43,064 nucleotides of DNA from Rhodospirillum sp. (GTDB taxonomy: Bacteria; Pseudomonadota; Alphaproteobacteria; Rhodospirillales; Rhodospirillaceae): contig JAIOYK010000050.1 of NCBI GenBank assembly GCA_021741145.1, positions 1-43,064 on the forward strand, written 5' to 3'. A program made the position numbers and the translations under genes. The notes beneath the pieces are model-generated. The model worked only from the letters and a program-made list of their open reading frames with translations, made no database searches and was not told the DNA's origin. Position 1 is the first letter of the stretch. Each line of letters begins with the position of its first letter. Of the stretch, positions 16,160-23,994 are shown one piece after another.

Positions 16160-16189
16160 CCCCTCCAAGGCGGCCCCCTCCAAGGAAAG
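16160..16189. repeat. 15-bp tandem repeat, 2 copies, upstream of the thioesterase
   Basis: CCCCTCCAAGGCGGC then CCCCTCCAAGGAAAG. The copies carry the AAGG element nearest the next start codon, so the duplication touches its ribosome-binding region. Confidence 0.75.
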
Positions 16190-16197
16190 ATAGGCCC

Positions 16198-16614
16198 ATG
16201 CTGTCGGCGACGGTGACCGAAACCATTGAGTTCCACCACCTGGACCCCATGAACGTGGTCTGGCATGGCAACTACGTCCAGTACCTGGAAAAGGCGCGTT
16301 CCGCCCTGCTTGACGCCATCGACTACAATTACACGGAGATGTACGAATCCGGCTTTTACTGGCCCATCGTCGACATACGGGTGAAATACCTGCGGCCCCT
16401 GCGCTTCCGTCAAACCGTCGCCATCACCGCGACCCTGGTGGAGTTCGAGAACCGCCTGAAACTCGACTACCTGATCACCAATCCGGAAACGGGGCAGAAG
16501 CTGACCAAGGCCCAGACCATCCAAGTGGCCGTCGACAAGGACAGCGGCGAGATGCATTTCCGCAGCCCGGAGATCCTGTTCGAAAAGCTGATGGCCAAGG
16601 GGATCAGCCCATGA
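16198..16614 (+). CDS. apeK: Acyl-CoA/ACP thioesterase, hotdog fold (ApeK-like)
   Basis: A 138-residue 4-hydroxybenzoyl-CoA-thioesterase-type protein. The signature HLDPMNVVWHGNYVQYLEKAR holds the catalytic D16, the HGNY loop (23-26) and E31. In the aryl polyene pathway it would release or edit acyl-ACP intermediates. It follows apeJ after 141 bases, the largest gap in the operon; AAGGAAAG lies upstream. It overlaps apeL by 4 bases. Confidence 0.9.
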   Translation: MLSATVTETIEFHHLDPMNVVWHGNYVQYLEKARSALLDAIDYNYTEMYESGFYWPIVDIRVKYLRPLRFRQTVAITATLVEFENRLKLDYLITNPETGQKLTKAQTIQVAVDKDSGEMHFRSPEILFEKLMAKGISP

Positions 16615-17267
16615 TCCGCGCCCTTTTTTTTGTGTTCTCCACCCTGGTTTTCACCCCCGCCACCCAGGCCGCGGACGGCCCCGCGCCCCTGGCCGCCCCC
16701 GCTCCCCTGGCCGCCAAGGACTTGTTATCGGGCCACTTTACCATGGCGCGCCATCTGGCGGGTTTTGACCAGCCCCTGACCTCCACCGGGTCCTTCCACC
16801 TCTCCCCCGCGAAGGGGCTCGTCTGGGCCGTGGAAGCGCCCTTCCCCTCCCTCACCGTGGTGACCGAGGACGGCATGTCCCAGGGATCCACGACCGGCCC
16901 ATTGACCCACCTTGAGGGCAGTGAACGGGCCGCCCCCTTCGTCACCCTGATCGCCGCGGTCCTCTCCGGGGATTGGAACACCCTGGGGGACGGCTTTTCC
17001 GTGGCGTCCAAGTCCGATGGCATGGGGGTGGGACCGGCGGGAGGAACGGGCGCGTGGCGGACCACCCTGACTCCCCGGCCCGACGGCCCCCTCTCGTCCC
17101 AGATCGAGGCCATCGAGGTCCGGGGCCGGGACCTCGTCGAGACCGTGACCCTGCGCCGAACCGGGGGCGATTGGGATGCCATTACTCTGGCCGATCAGAC
17201 CGTCGCCCCGCCGCCCTTTCCCCCCGCCATCGCGGCCCTGTTCTCGGAGGCATCCCAGGGGCGATGA
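16611..17267 (+). CDS. apeL: LolA-like outer-membrane lipoprotein carrier (ApeL-like)
   Basis: A 218-residue periplasmic protein. The signal peptide (MIRALFFVFSTLVFTPATQA) is cleaved before ADG. The mature part follows the LolA pattern: HFTMARHLAGFDQPLTSTGSF, then the strand set GLVWAVEAPFPSLTVVTEDG, then VLSGDWNTLGDGFSV. A short APLAAPAPLAAK duplication lies at the mature N-terminus. In aryl polyene operons this protein probably ferries the lipid-linked pigment to the outer membrane together with the MMPL exporter that follows. ATGA overlaps at both ends. Confidence 0.82.
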   Translation: MIRALFFVFSTLVFTPATQAADGPAPLAAPAPLAAKDLLSGHFTMARHLAGFDQPLTSTGSFHLSPAKGLVWAVEAPFPSLTVVTEDGMSQGSTTGPLTHLEGSERAAPFVTLIAAVLSGDWNTLGDGFSVASKSDGMGVGPAGGTGAWRTTLTPRPDGPLSSQIEAIEVRGRDLVETVTLRRTGGDWDAITLADQTVAPPPFPPAIAALFSEASQGR

Positions 17268-19591
17268 GAGGACGGGGGACGATACGGGGGGCCCTTTGGG
17301 GACTGGTTCTGTTGGCGCTCGGCCTCTGGGGCGGGTGGAACCTCGCCAGCGGGCGGGTGGCCATTGACGGGGATTTTCTTTCCCTGATCGGTCGAGAGCG
17401 GAGCGAGGATGGCGCGCGCGCGCCCATCGACGCCGTGCGCCACCTGCTGGTTCAGGATGGGCGCCGGGCGGTCTTCATGGTCTCCGCCCCAAACCGGACC
17501 CTCGCCCTGGACACCGCCGATGCCCTCGCCGCCGCCCTCGCCGCCTTGCCGGGCACCCTCTCGGCCAGCGGCCCCGGGGATCGCCAGCGGCGGGGGGAAG
17601 CCCTGCGCGCGTTCTATGCTCCCCAGGCGGGAGCCCTGTTGGCCGACGCGGACCGGGCGGACCTGGAAGCAGGCCGCGGTGACAGGGTGGCCCAGCGGGG
17701 CCTCGCCGCGCTCTACGCCCCGACCACGCCCCTGGATGGGGAGAGCCTGCGCCGGGATCCCTTCTCCCTGCACCAACGCGCCCTGCTCGATAGGATCGTC
17801 CGCCTGGGCGGGAACCCGGACCCGGCGCGCCGCGACGGGCGGGTCCACACGGCGGTCCACGTGACCCTGGCACAAGACCCGAGGGCCAGCGGCGGGGATG
17901 GCGCTTGGGTGGCGGGCGCCGAAGCCGCCACGGCGGCCCTGACCAAGGGCGGGTTAACCAAGGGCGGGCTGGCCAAGGATGGCGTGACCATTCAGCGCAC
18001 GGGTCAGATCTTCTTTGCCCTGGCGGAGGGTAGCCTTGCCCGGAGCGATGTCCAGCGCATCGGCCTATTCACTGGCCTGGGCCTGTTGGCCCTGGTGGTG
18101 TTGGTCTTCGCCTCCTGGACACCCATCGCGGCGACCCTGCTGACCGTCGGTTCTGGACTGGTGACGGGGCTGGCGGCGGTGACCGCCCTGTTCCCCGCGC
18201 TCCACGCCATCGCTCTTGTCTTCGGCGCGAGCCTGATCGGCATTTCCGTCGACTACGCCTTCCACTACCTGGCCCAGGATCCAACCAGGGGCGCGCCAAG
18301 CGAGCGTCTGGCCCGGATCCGCGTCGGATTGGCCTTGGGGCTGGCCACCTCCATCCTGGGGTTCCTCGCTCTGGCGGCGAGCCCGCTGGCCCTACTCGGC
18401 CAGATCGCGGCCTATTCCATCGCCGGGCTGTCCGCGGCCTTCGCCACCGTCTTCCTGCTCCTCCCCCTCCTGCCCGATCCGAAGGGTCCGGGTCCCCTAC
18501 CCCTGGCCCGCTGGATGGTCGGTCTCTCGACCCTCCAGAACCGCCTCTCCCCGGGGCGGCGGGGACGCGTGATCCTGGCGGGCGTGATCCTGGCGGGCTT
18601 CGCGCTACTGGGCCTTTTGGTTCGGGGAGAGGACGACATCCGCGCCTTGGGGTCCTCCCACCCCGCGCTGCTCGCCCAGGCCAAGGCCATCACCGAGACT
18701 CTGGGCCTGGGCGGCGCGCCCCTGTTCATCGAGATCACCGGTGCCGACCGGCAGGAGGTTCTCCGCCGGTCCGAAGCCGCACGGACCGCCCTCTCTCCCC
18801 TGATCAAGGACGGAACCTTGGCCGGGGCAATCGGACCCTCGGACCTGATCCCCTCGGAGGCCCGGCAAACCGCCGACCGCGCCCTGATCGCCAAAGCCCT
18901 GATCGCCCCCCATGGAGCATCTCTGATGCCCCTGTTGGGGCACGCTCAATCTCCGGCCACGGCCCCTCCCCTACTGGAGCCCGACACCGAAGCCCGGGCC
19001 GTCCTGCCCGAACTGGACTCTCTCCTGGAGACGCGGAGGGGCGTACTTCGTCTTCGGGGCGCGGAGACCGCATCCGTTCCCACCCTGGCCGCCGCCCTGG
19101 ACGGTCTGGAGGGCGCGACCCTGATCAATCCGAGGGGGACCATCTCCGCCCAATTCTCCCGCTATCGCCAGTGGGCCAGCTTGGCGCTGGCCTTGACCAT
19201 GGTCGCCGCCTCCCTGCTCGCCGCCTGGCGCCATGGTCCCCTTGACGGTGCGCTCTGCATGGCCGCGCCAACGGGCGCGGTGCTCTGCGCCCTGGCGGGA
19301 GACCAGGTTCTTGGGATCCCGCTGACCTTCTTCACCACCATGTCCCTGTTCCTGGTCTTCGCCATCGGCGCCGATTATGCCCTGTTCCTGGCCGAAGTCC
19401 GGGACCCCGCGGACAGCGGGGACACCACTCTGGCGGTCCTGCTCTCCCTGATCAGCAGCCTGCTGGCCTTCGGGCTTCTGACCACCAGCGCCGTGCCCCT
19501 GGTGGGCTCCATTGGCACCACCATCGCCCTGGGCCTTGTCGCGGCCTGGATCCTTGCTCCCCTCCTCGCGTCCCCGCGTCGGCTCCCATAG
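17264..19591 (+). CDS. apeM: MMPL/RND-family exporter (ApeM-like)
   Basis: A 775-residue inner-membrane transporter with the duplicated MMPL layout. One N-terminal helix and a large periplasmic domain (with the 15-residue TKGGL repeat) are followed by five helices including GISVDYAFHYLA; then a second periplasmic domain and helices including FAIGADYALFLAE. The two DY motifs are the proton-relay aspartates. It most likely exports the aryl polyene or its lipid-linked form to the periplasmic LolA-like carrier encoded just upstream. It begins 4 bases inside apeL. Confidence 0.9.
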   Translation: MRGRGTIRGALWGLVLLALGLWGGWNLASGRVAIDGDFLSLIGRERSEDGARAPIDAVRHLLVQDGRRAVFMVSAPNRTLALDTADALAAALAALPGTLSASGPGDRQRRGEALRAFYAPQAGALLADADRADLEAGRGDRVAQRGLAALYAPTTPLDGESLRRDPFSLHQRALLDRIVRLGGNPDPARRDGRVHTAVHVTLAQDPRASGGDGAWVAGAEAATAALTKGGLTKGGLAKDGVTIQRTGQIFFALAEGSLARSDVQRIGLFTGLGLLALVVLVFASWTPIAATLLTVGSGLVTGLAAVTALFPALHAIALVFGASLIGISVDYAFHYLAQDPTRGAPSERLARIRVGLALGLATSILGFLALAASPLALLGQIAAYSIAGLSAAFATVFLLLPLLPDPKGPGPLPLARWMVGLSTLQNRLSPGRRGRVILAGVILAGFALLGLLVRGEDDIRALGSSHPALLAQAKAITETLGLGGAPLFIEITGADRQEVLRRSEAARTALSPLIKDGTLAGAIGPSDLIPSEARQTADRALIAKALIAPHGASLMPLLGHAQSPATAPPLLEPDTEARAVLPELDSLLETRRGVLRLRGAETASVPTLAAALDGLEGATLINPRGTISAQFSRYRQWASLALALTMVAASLLAAWRHGPLDGALCMAAPTGAVLCALAGDQVLGIPLTFFTTMSLFLVFAIGADYALFLAEVRDPADSGDTTLAVLLSLISSLLAFGLLTTSAVPLVGSIGTTIALGLVAAWILAPLLASPRRLP
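17939..17983. repeat. 15-bp tandem repeat, 3 copies, in the MMPL gene
   Basis: Units at 17939-17953, 17954-17968 and 17969-17983 (CTGACCAAGGGCGGG type) encode TKGGL-TKGGL-AKDGV in the first periplasmic domain; the third copy has diverged. Confidence 0.85.
18569..18598. repeat. 15-bp perfect tandem repeat, 2 copies, in the MMPL gene
   Basis: GTGATCCTGGCGGGC occurs twice without mismatch and doubles VILAG in a membrane helix. Confidence 0.93.
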
Positions 19592-19606
19592 AGAAAGGTC
19601 CTCTCC

Positions 19607-20899
19607 ATGCCGTCAGCCTCCCCCTCCGCCGAAGCCCACTCTGGCAAGGCCCATTCTGGCAAGGCCCATTCTGGCAAGGATTGCGACGTGGCCATCATCG
19701 GCGCCGGTCCCTCCGGCACCGTGGCGGCCAAATTCCTCCACGACGCCGGGCTAAAAATAATCATCCTGGAGAAGTACCACCTGCCCCGCTTCGTCATCGG
19801 TGAAAGCCTGCTGCCCAACTGCATGAACGTCCTGGAGCGGTGCGGGATCCTTCCCGCGGTGGAAGCGGCTGGCTTCCAGTTCAAGGACGGCGCGATCTTC
19901 GAGCGGGGTCCCTTCCACTCCCCTGTCGACTTCCGGAGCAATTTCGAGACCGAGGGCTGGGGAACCACCTTCCAGGTCCAACGCGACCGCTTCGATACCA
20001 TCCTGGCCGAGGAAGTCTCCAAGGCGGGGGTGGAAATCCGCCAAGGGCACGGGGTGACGGCGGCCCGACTGGCCGACGGAGACTGTCAGCTCACGGTCCG
20101 GAACGATGCCGGAGAAACGGGCCTGCTCTCCTGTGGCTTCGTCCTGGACGCCAGTGGCTACGGGCGGGTCCTGCCGCGTCTGCTCGATTTGGTCCGCCCT
20201 TCGAAACTGCGCCCAAGGCGCGCCCTGTTCACCCATATGCGCGATCACATGGCCCCGGAGGACCATGACCGGAACAAAATCCTCATCACCGTCCATCCAA
20301 ATCGTATTGACATCTGGTACTGGCTCATCCCCTTCTCCGATGGCACCGCCTCGGTCGGCGTGGTCTTCCCCGAAGACGACGTTATCTATAGGGAGCGGGA
20401 GGACCAACATGTCTTCCGGACGTTGATCAGGAATACCCGTCTTGGCGCGATCCTCGCGCGGGCCGAACCCATCCGTCCCATGGAGCGTCTGTCGGACTAT
20501 TCCGCCCACTCCACCAGATTGCATGGGGACGGCTATGCCCTGGTCGGCAACGCGGGCGCCTTCCTCGACCCGGTCTTTTCCTCGGGCGTGACCATCGCCA
20601 TGGTCTCGGCCGAGATGGCCGCCAAACAGCTCATCCGCCGCCACCGGGGCGAGAGCGTGGATTGGGAAGCGGACTACGCCGAGCCCCTGATGCAGGGGGT
20701 GCGAACCTTTGAATCCTACGTGAACGCTTGGTATGACGGGCGTTTCCAGACGATCCTCTTCAACCGCCCCGATGGAGAGAACAATCCGCTGACCAAAATG
20801 GTCATTTCGATCCTGGCCGGGTATGCCTGGAACAGGAATAATCCCCTGGTCGCCCAAACCGACCGCTACCTCGCGATGCTTCACGACCTATGCGCTTGA
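19607..20899 (+). CDS. FAD-dependent oxidoreductase, halogenase-like
   Basis: A 430-residue flavoprotein of the tryptophan-halogenase/geranylgeranyl-reductase superfamily. The FAD motif GAGPSG is at 32-37, with GESLLPN at 65-71. Halogenase hallmarks are present: WYWLIP at 237-242 (WxWxIP), FLDPVFSSG at 319-327 (FxxPxxSxG), and K93 in FKDGAIF at the place of the catalytic lysine. The N-terminus carries a triple AHSGK repeat. Xanthomonadins, related aryl polyenes, are brominated, so halogenation of the aryl head group is a sensible guess; hydroxylation or another oxidation remains possible. It sits between the exporter and the DUF3261 gene and overlaps the latter by 10 bases. Confidence 0.85.
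   Translation: MPSASPSAEAHSGKAHSGKAHSGKDCDVAIIGAGPSGTVAAKFLHDAGLKIIILEKYHLPRFVIGESLLPNCMNVLERCGILPAVEAAGFQFKDGAIFERGPFHSPVDFRSNFETEGWGTTFQVQRDRFDTILAEEVSKAGVEIRQGHGVTAARLADGDCQLTVRNDAGETGLLSCGFVLDASGYGRVLPRLLDLVRPSKLRPRRALFTHMRDHMAPEDHDRNKILITVHPNRIDIWYWLIPFSDGTASVGVVFPEDDVIYREREDQHVFRTLIRNTRLGAILARAEPIRPMERLSDYSAHSTRLHGDGYALVGNAGAFLDPVFSSGVTIAMVSAEMAAKQLIRRHRGESVDWEADYAEPLMQGVRTFESYVNAWYDGRFQTILFNRPDGENNPLTKMVISILAGYAWNRNNPLVAQTDRYLAMLHDLCA
19634..19678. repeat. 15-bp tandem repeat, 3 copies, in the flavoprotein N-terminus
   Basis: GCCCACTCTGGCAAG then GCCCATTCTGGCAAG twice, encoding AHSGK three times before the FAD-binding fold. Confidence 0.93.
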
Positions 20900-21555
20900 A
20901 AGCCCTTCTCATCCTCGCCGCCCTTCTGACCGGCGCCTGTTCCCACGGGCCCGAGGGGCCGGACCCCTTCGATCTGTACGACCCCTTCGCCGTGCGGCTG
21001 GAGCACTGGGGCAACTTCGCCCTGCCGACGCCTCCCTGGCCCCACCACGCCGACCCCGTCGAGGTCCTGCAGCGCATCGAGGCGACCCTGCCCGATGGTG
21101 GTCATGTGGCTTTCCAGGCCCGCCTCTCCCTGGGTCACCATGGCGCCGCGATCGTCCTTCTCGACGACCTGGGCCGGCGGGCGGTGACGGCCACCTGGAC
21201 CGACCTGGGCGCGCGCGTCTCCCAAGCCTCCTGGCTGCCGGGTTGGGTGGACGGGCGGCGCATGCTCGCCGATCTTGTGATGGTTTACTGGCCTCAAACC
21301 CTGGTCCGGTCTGGCCTCCCCTCGTCCCTGGAGGTGGAGGAGGTCCGAGGCGACAGGCGGATTATCGTCCGCGACACCAATGTGCCCTACCTGCTCATCC
21401 ACCACCCCGAGGGCAACGTCTGGAACGGCCCGGCGAGTCTGGTGAACCGCGCCGCGGGCTACCAACTGACCATCCAGTCCACCGCCCTTTCTCCCCTGTC
21501 GGGCCTCTTATCCGCCCCCGGGCTTAAGGGCGCCACGTTTAAGGGCGCCACATGA
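20890..21555 (+). CDS. apeN: DUF3261-like lipoprotein (ApeN-like)
   Basis: A 221-residue exported protein with a lipobox (LLILAALLTGAC, C17). The body contains LEHWGNFALPTPPW and LSLGHHGAAIVLLDDLGRRAVTATW, a beta-rich pattern that fits the DUF3261 lipoproteins placed between exporter and ketosynthases in aryl polyene operons. Its function is unknown; an outer-membrane role in pigment placement is inferred. The C-terminus ends in a 15-bp duplication (KGAT twice) that reaches into the start codon of the next gene. Confidence 0.75.
   Translation: MRLKALLILAALLTGACSHGPEGPDPFDLYDPFAVRLEHWGNFALPTPPWPHHADPVEVLQRIEATLPDGGHVAFQARLSLGHHGAAIVLLDDLGRRAVTATWTDLGARVSQASWLPGWVDGRRMLADLVMVYWPQTLVRSGLPSSLEVEEVRGDRRIIVRDTNVPYLLIHHPEGNVWNGPASLVNRAAGYQLTIQSTALSPLSGLLSAPGLKGATFKGAT
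21523..21552. repeat. 15-bp tandem repeat, 2 copies, at the end of the DUF3261 gene
   Basis: CTTAAGGGCGCCACG then TTTAAGGGCGCCACA. The last base of the second copy is the A of the ketosynthase start codon at 21552. Confidence 0.88.
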
Positions 21556-22781
21556 CTCGCCCCCCCGTCTATCTGACTGCTCTGGGGGTTTTGTCCGCCA
21601 TGGGCCAGGGCAAGGTGGAGACCCGGGCCACCCTGTTCGAGAACGCGCCCGCTCATATTCTTGTCCGGGATGACGTCCTACCCGGCGAGCCCGTGACCCT
21701 GGGCACCGTCCCTGGCCCATTGTCCCCCGTTCCAAAGGGCATGGAGGACCACGACACCCGCACGAACCGGATGCTCTGGGCCGCGCTCGAACAGATCCGG
21801 CCAGAGGTCGACGCGGCGCTCGCCCGCCATGGCGCCGACCGGATCGGGATCGTTCTGGGGACCAGCACCTCGGGCATCGACGAGGGCATGAAGGCCTATG
21901 GGGAGTTCCTGGAAACCGGCGCCCTGACAACGGGGTATGCCTACCACCGCCAGGAAATCGGCGATCCCGGGGTTTTCCTGCGCGCCGCCCTGGGACTGAA
22001 TGGCCCCATGCTGGTCATCTCCACGGCCTGTTCCTCCAGCGCCAAGGCCCTGTCCTCCGCGGCGCGGGTGCTGGCCGCGGATCTCTGCGACACAATCCTG
22101 GTGGGTGGGGTGGACAGCCTCTGCCAACTAACCGTGGCTGGGTTCAGCGGCCTGGAACTGGTGGCCCCCTCGCTCTGCCAACCCATGAGCGCCAACCGCG
22201 CGGGCATCACCATCGGCGAGGGGGCCGCCCTCTTCCTGATGACCCGGGAGCCGGACGGCCCCAATCCGGTGGCCTTGTTGGGCGTGGGAGAGACATCGGA
22301 TGCCCATCACCCCAGTGCCCCCGACCCGGAGGGGCGGGGCGCCATCGCCGCCATGGAACAGGCCCTGGACCGGGCTGGGCTCACCCCCTCGGACATTGCC
22401 TATGTCAATCTCCACGGCACGGCCACCCGGCTCAACGACGCCATGGAAGCCAAGGCCGTCGCCACCGTCCTGGGCACCGCCATTCCCGTCAGCTCAACCA
22501 AACCCCTGACCGGCCATACGCTTGGCGCCGCGGGCGCACTGGAGGCGGCCATCCTCTGGCTCTCCCTGGCCGAGATGGTCAAAGGCGCCCCCTTGCCCCC
22601 CCACCCCTGGGACGGCGTCCGAGATCCGGGTCTGCCCGCGTTGACCCTGGTCGAGAAGACAGACCAACGTCTGCCTCCCACCGACAGGATGGCCATGATG
22701 AGCAATTCCTTCGCCTTCGGGGGCAGCAATGTCGCGGTGATCCTGGGGCGGGGATGGCATGACGGCGAGGACGCGAGATGA
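21552..22781 (+). CDS. apeO: Beta-ketoacyl-ACP synthase (ApeO-like)
   Basis: A 409-residue condensing enzyme of the FabF/KAS type. The catalytic triad is intact: C160 in STACSSSA, H289 in HGTAT and H322 in STKPLTGHTLGA (with K317). It elongates the polyene on ACP with malonyl units and probably pairs with the chain-length factor at 10070. It begins 4 bases before the end of the previous gene and overlaps the dehydratase by 4 bases. Confidence 0.92.
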   Translation: MTRPPVYLTALGVLSAMGQGKVETRATLFENAPAHILVRDDVLPGEPVTLGTVPGPLSPVPKGMEDHDTRTNRMLWAALEQIRPEVDAALARHGADRIGIVLGTSTSGIDEGMKAYGEFLETGALTTGYAYHRQEIGDPGVFLRAALGLNGPMLVISTACSSSAKALSSAARVLAADLCDTILVGGVDSLCQLTVAGFSGLELVAPSLCQPMSANRAGITIGEGAALFLMTREPDGPNPVALLGVGETSDAHHPSAPDPEGRGAIAAMEQALDRAGLTPSDIAYVNLHGTATRLNDAMEAKAVATVLGTAIPVSSTKPLTGHTLGAAGALEAAILWLSLAEMVKGAPLPPHPWDGVRDPGLPALTLVEKTDQRLPPTDRMAMMSNSFAFGGSNVAVILGRGWHDGEDAR

Positions 22782-23272
22782 CGGTTTCCCAAAGCCCCTT
22801 CCCCCTTCCCATCGCCGATTTCGTGCCCCATGGCTCCCCCATGCTGTTGATCGACCGGATCCTTTCGGCCTCCATGGAGGAGATGAGCACCGAGGTGACC
22901 ATCACCGCCGATAGCCTGTTCTTCGTCCCTGGCCAGGGCATTCCCGCCTATGCCGGAGTAGAGTACATCGCCCAAAGCGTCTCGGCCTTCAATTGCTGGC
23001 GGGAGCGTCGGGAGAGTCCCGACGCGCCGCCCCGGGTGGGTTTCCTGTTGGGATCCCGGCAGGTCACCTTGCCCGAACCCTGGTTCCCCGAGGGCGCGGT
23101 CCTAACCATCACCGTGCGGGAGATTTTCCAGGACGGTCAGATGGGCGTCTATGAGGGCACCCTGACGCGCCCTGGCGTCCCGCCGCTGACCACCAACATC
23201 AATGTCTACCTGCCTGATCCGGACGCGGTTGGGTTTCCCGCACAGGATACCCCCGAAAAGGAACCGCCATGA
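22778..23272 (+). CDS. apeP: 3-hydroxyacyl-ACP dehydratase-like hotdog protein (ApeP-like)
   Basis: A 164-residue hotdog-fold protein of the FabZ-like, polyketide-type dehydratase group. FVPHGSPMLLIDRI carries H18, and the E62 segment (GVEYIAQSVSAF) supplies the acidic residue. In studied systems ApeP forms a dimer with ApeI; here the ApeI part is fused to the ligase. ATGA-type overlaps on both sides. Confidence 0.88.
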   Translation: MTVSQSPFPLPIADFVPHGSPMLLIDRILSASMEEMSTEVTITADSLFFVPGQGIPAYAGVEYIAQSVSAFNCWRERRESPDAPPRVGFLLGSRQVTLPEPWFPEGAVLTITVREIFQDGQMGVYEGTLTRPGVPPLTTNINVYLPDPDAVGFPAQDTPEKEPP

Positions 23273-23994
23273 CCGAGACCATCCTTGTCACCGGTGCCAG
23301 CAAGGGCATTGGCGCGGCAACCGCCCGGCGTCTCGCCCGGGACGGCTTCGACATTGTCGTCCACTACCATTCGGACGAGGCCGGAGCCCTCGCCGTGCTC
23401 GACGACATCCAGGCCGTGGGGCGGGAGGGCCGCCTGATCCGCTTCAACACCGCCGACCGGGTGGGCACCCGGGTCGCCCTGGAAGCCGAGATCGAAGCCC
23501 ATGGCGCGCCCTACGGGGTCGTTCTCTCCGCCGGGCTGACCCGCGACGCCGCTTTCCCCGCCCTGGAAGACTCCGACTGGGACGATGTCATGGGCGCCAA
23601 CCTGGACGGCTTCTTCAATGTGCTCAAACCCCTGGTGATGCCCATGGTCGGGCGGCGCAAGGGCGGACGGATCGTCGCGTTGACGTCCATCGCCGGGATC
23701 TCCGGCAACCGGGGACAGGTGAACTACGCCGCCTCGAAGGCCGGAATTATCGGCGCGGTGAAGTCGCTCGCCATCGAACTGGCCAAACGCAAGATCACGG
23801 TTAACGCCGTGGCCCCGGGCATCATCGAGACCCAGATGACCAGCACCCTGCCCAAGGAGGAGATCCTGGGCCTGATCCCCATGCGCCGCATGGGCGCGCC
23901 GGAGGAGGTGGCGGGCGCGATCTCCTTCCTTTGCGGCCCCGACGCCGGGTACATCACCCGACAAGTGATCAGCGTGAACGGCGGCATGTTATGA
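23269..23994 (+). CDS. apeQ: 3-ketoacyl-ACP reductase (ApeQ-like, SDR family)
   Basis: A 241-residue short-chain dehydrogenase. The NAD(P)-binding TGASKGIG is at 8-15; the catalytic set is N111, S140, Y153 and K157 (SIAGISGNRGQVNYAASKAG). It reduces the keto group after each condensation. The C-terminal ISVNGGML ending is typical of FabG-type reductases. It overlaps apeP and apeR by 4 bases each. Confidence 0.93.
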   Translation: MTETILVTGASKGIGAATARRLARDGFDIVVHYHSDEAGALAVLDDIQAVGREGRLIRFNTADRVGTRVALEAEIEAHGAPYGVVLSAGLTRDAAFPALEDSDWDDVMGANLDGFFNVLKPLVMPMVGRRKGGRIVALTSIAGISGNRGQVNYAASKAGIIGAVKSLAIELAKRKITVNAVAPGIIETQMTSTLPKEEILGLIPMRRMGAPEEVAGAISFLCGPDAGYITRQVISVNGGML

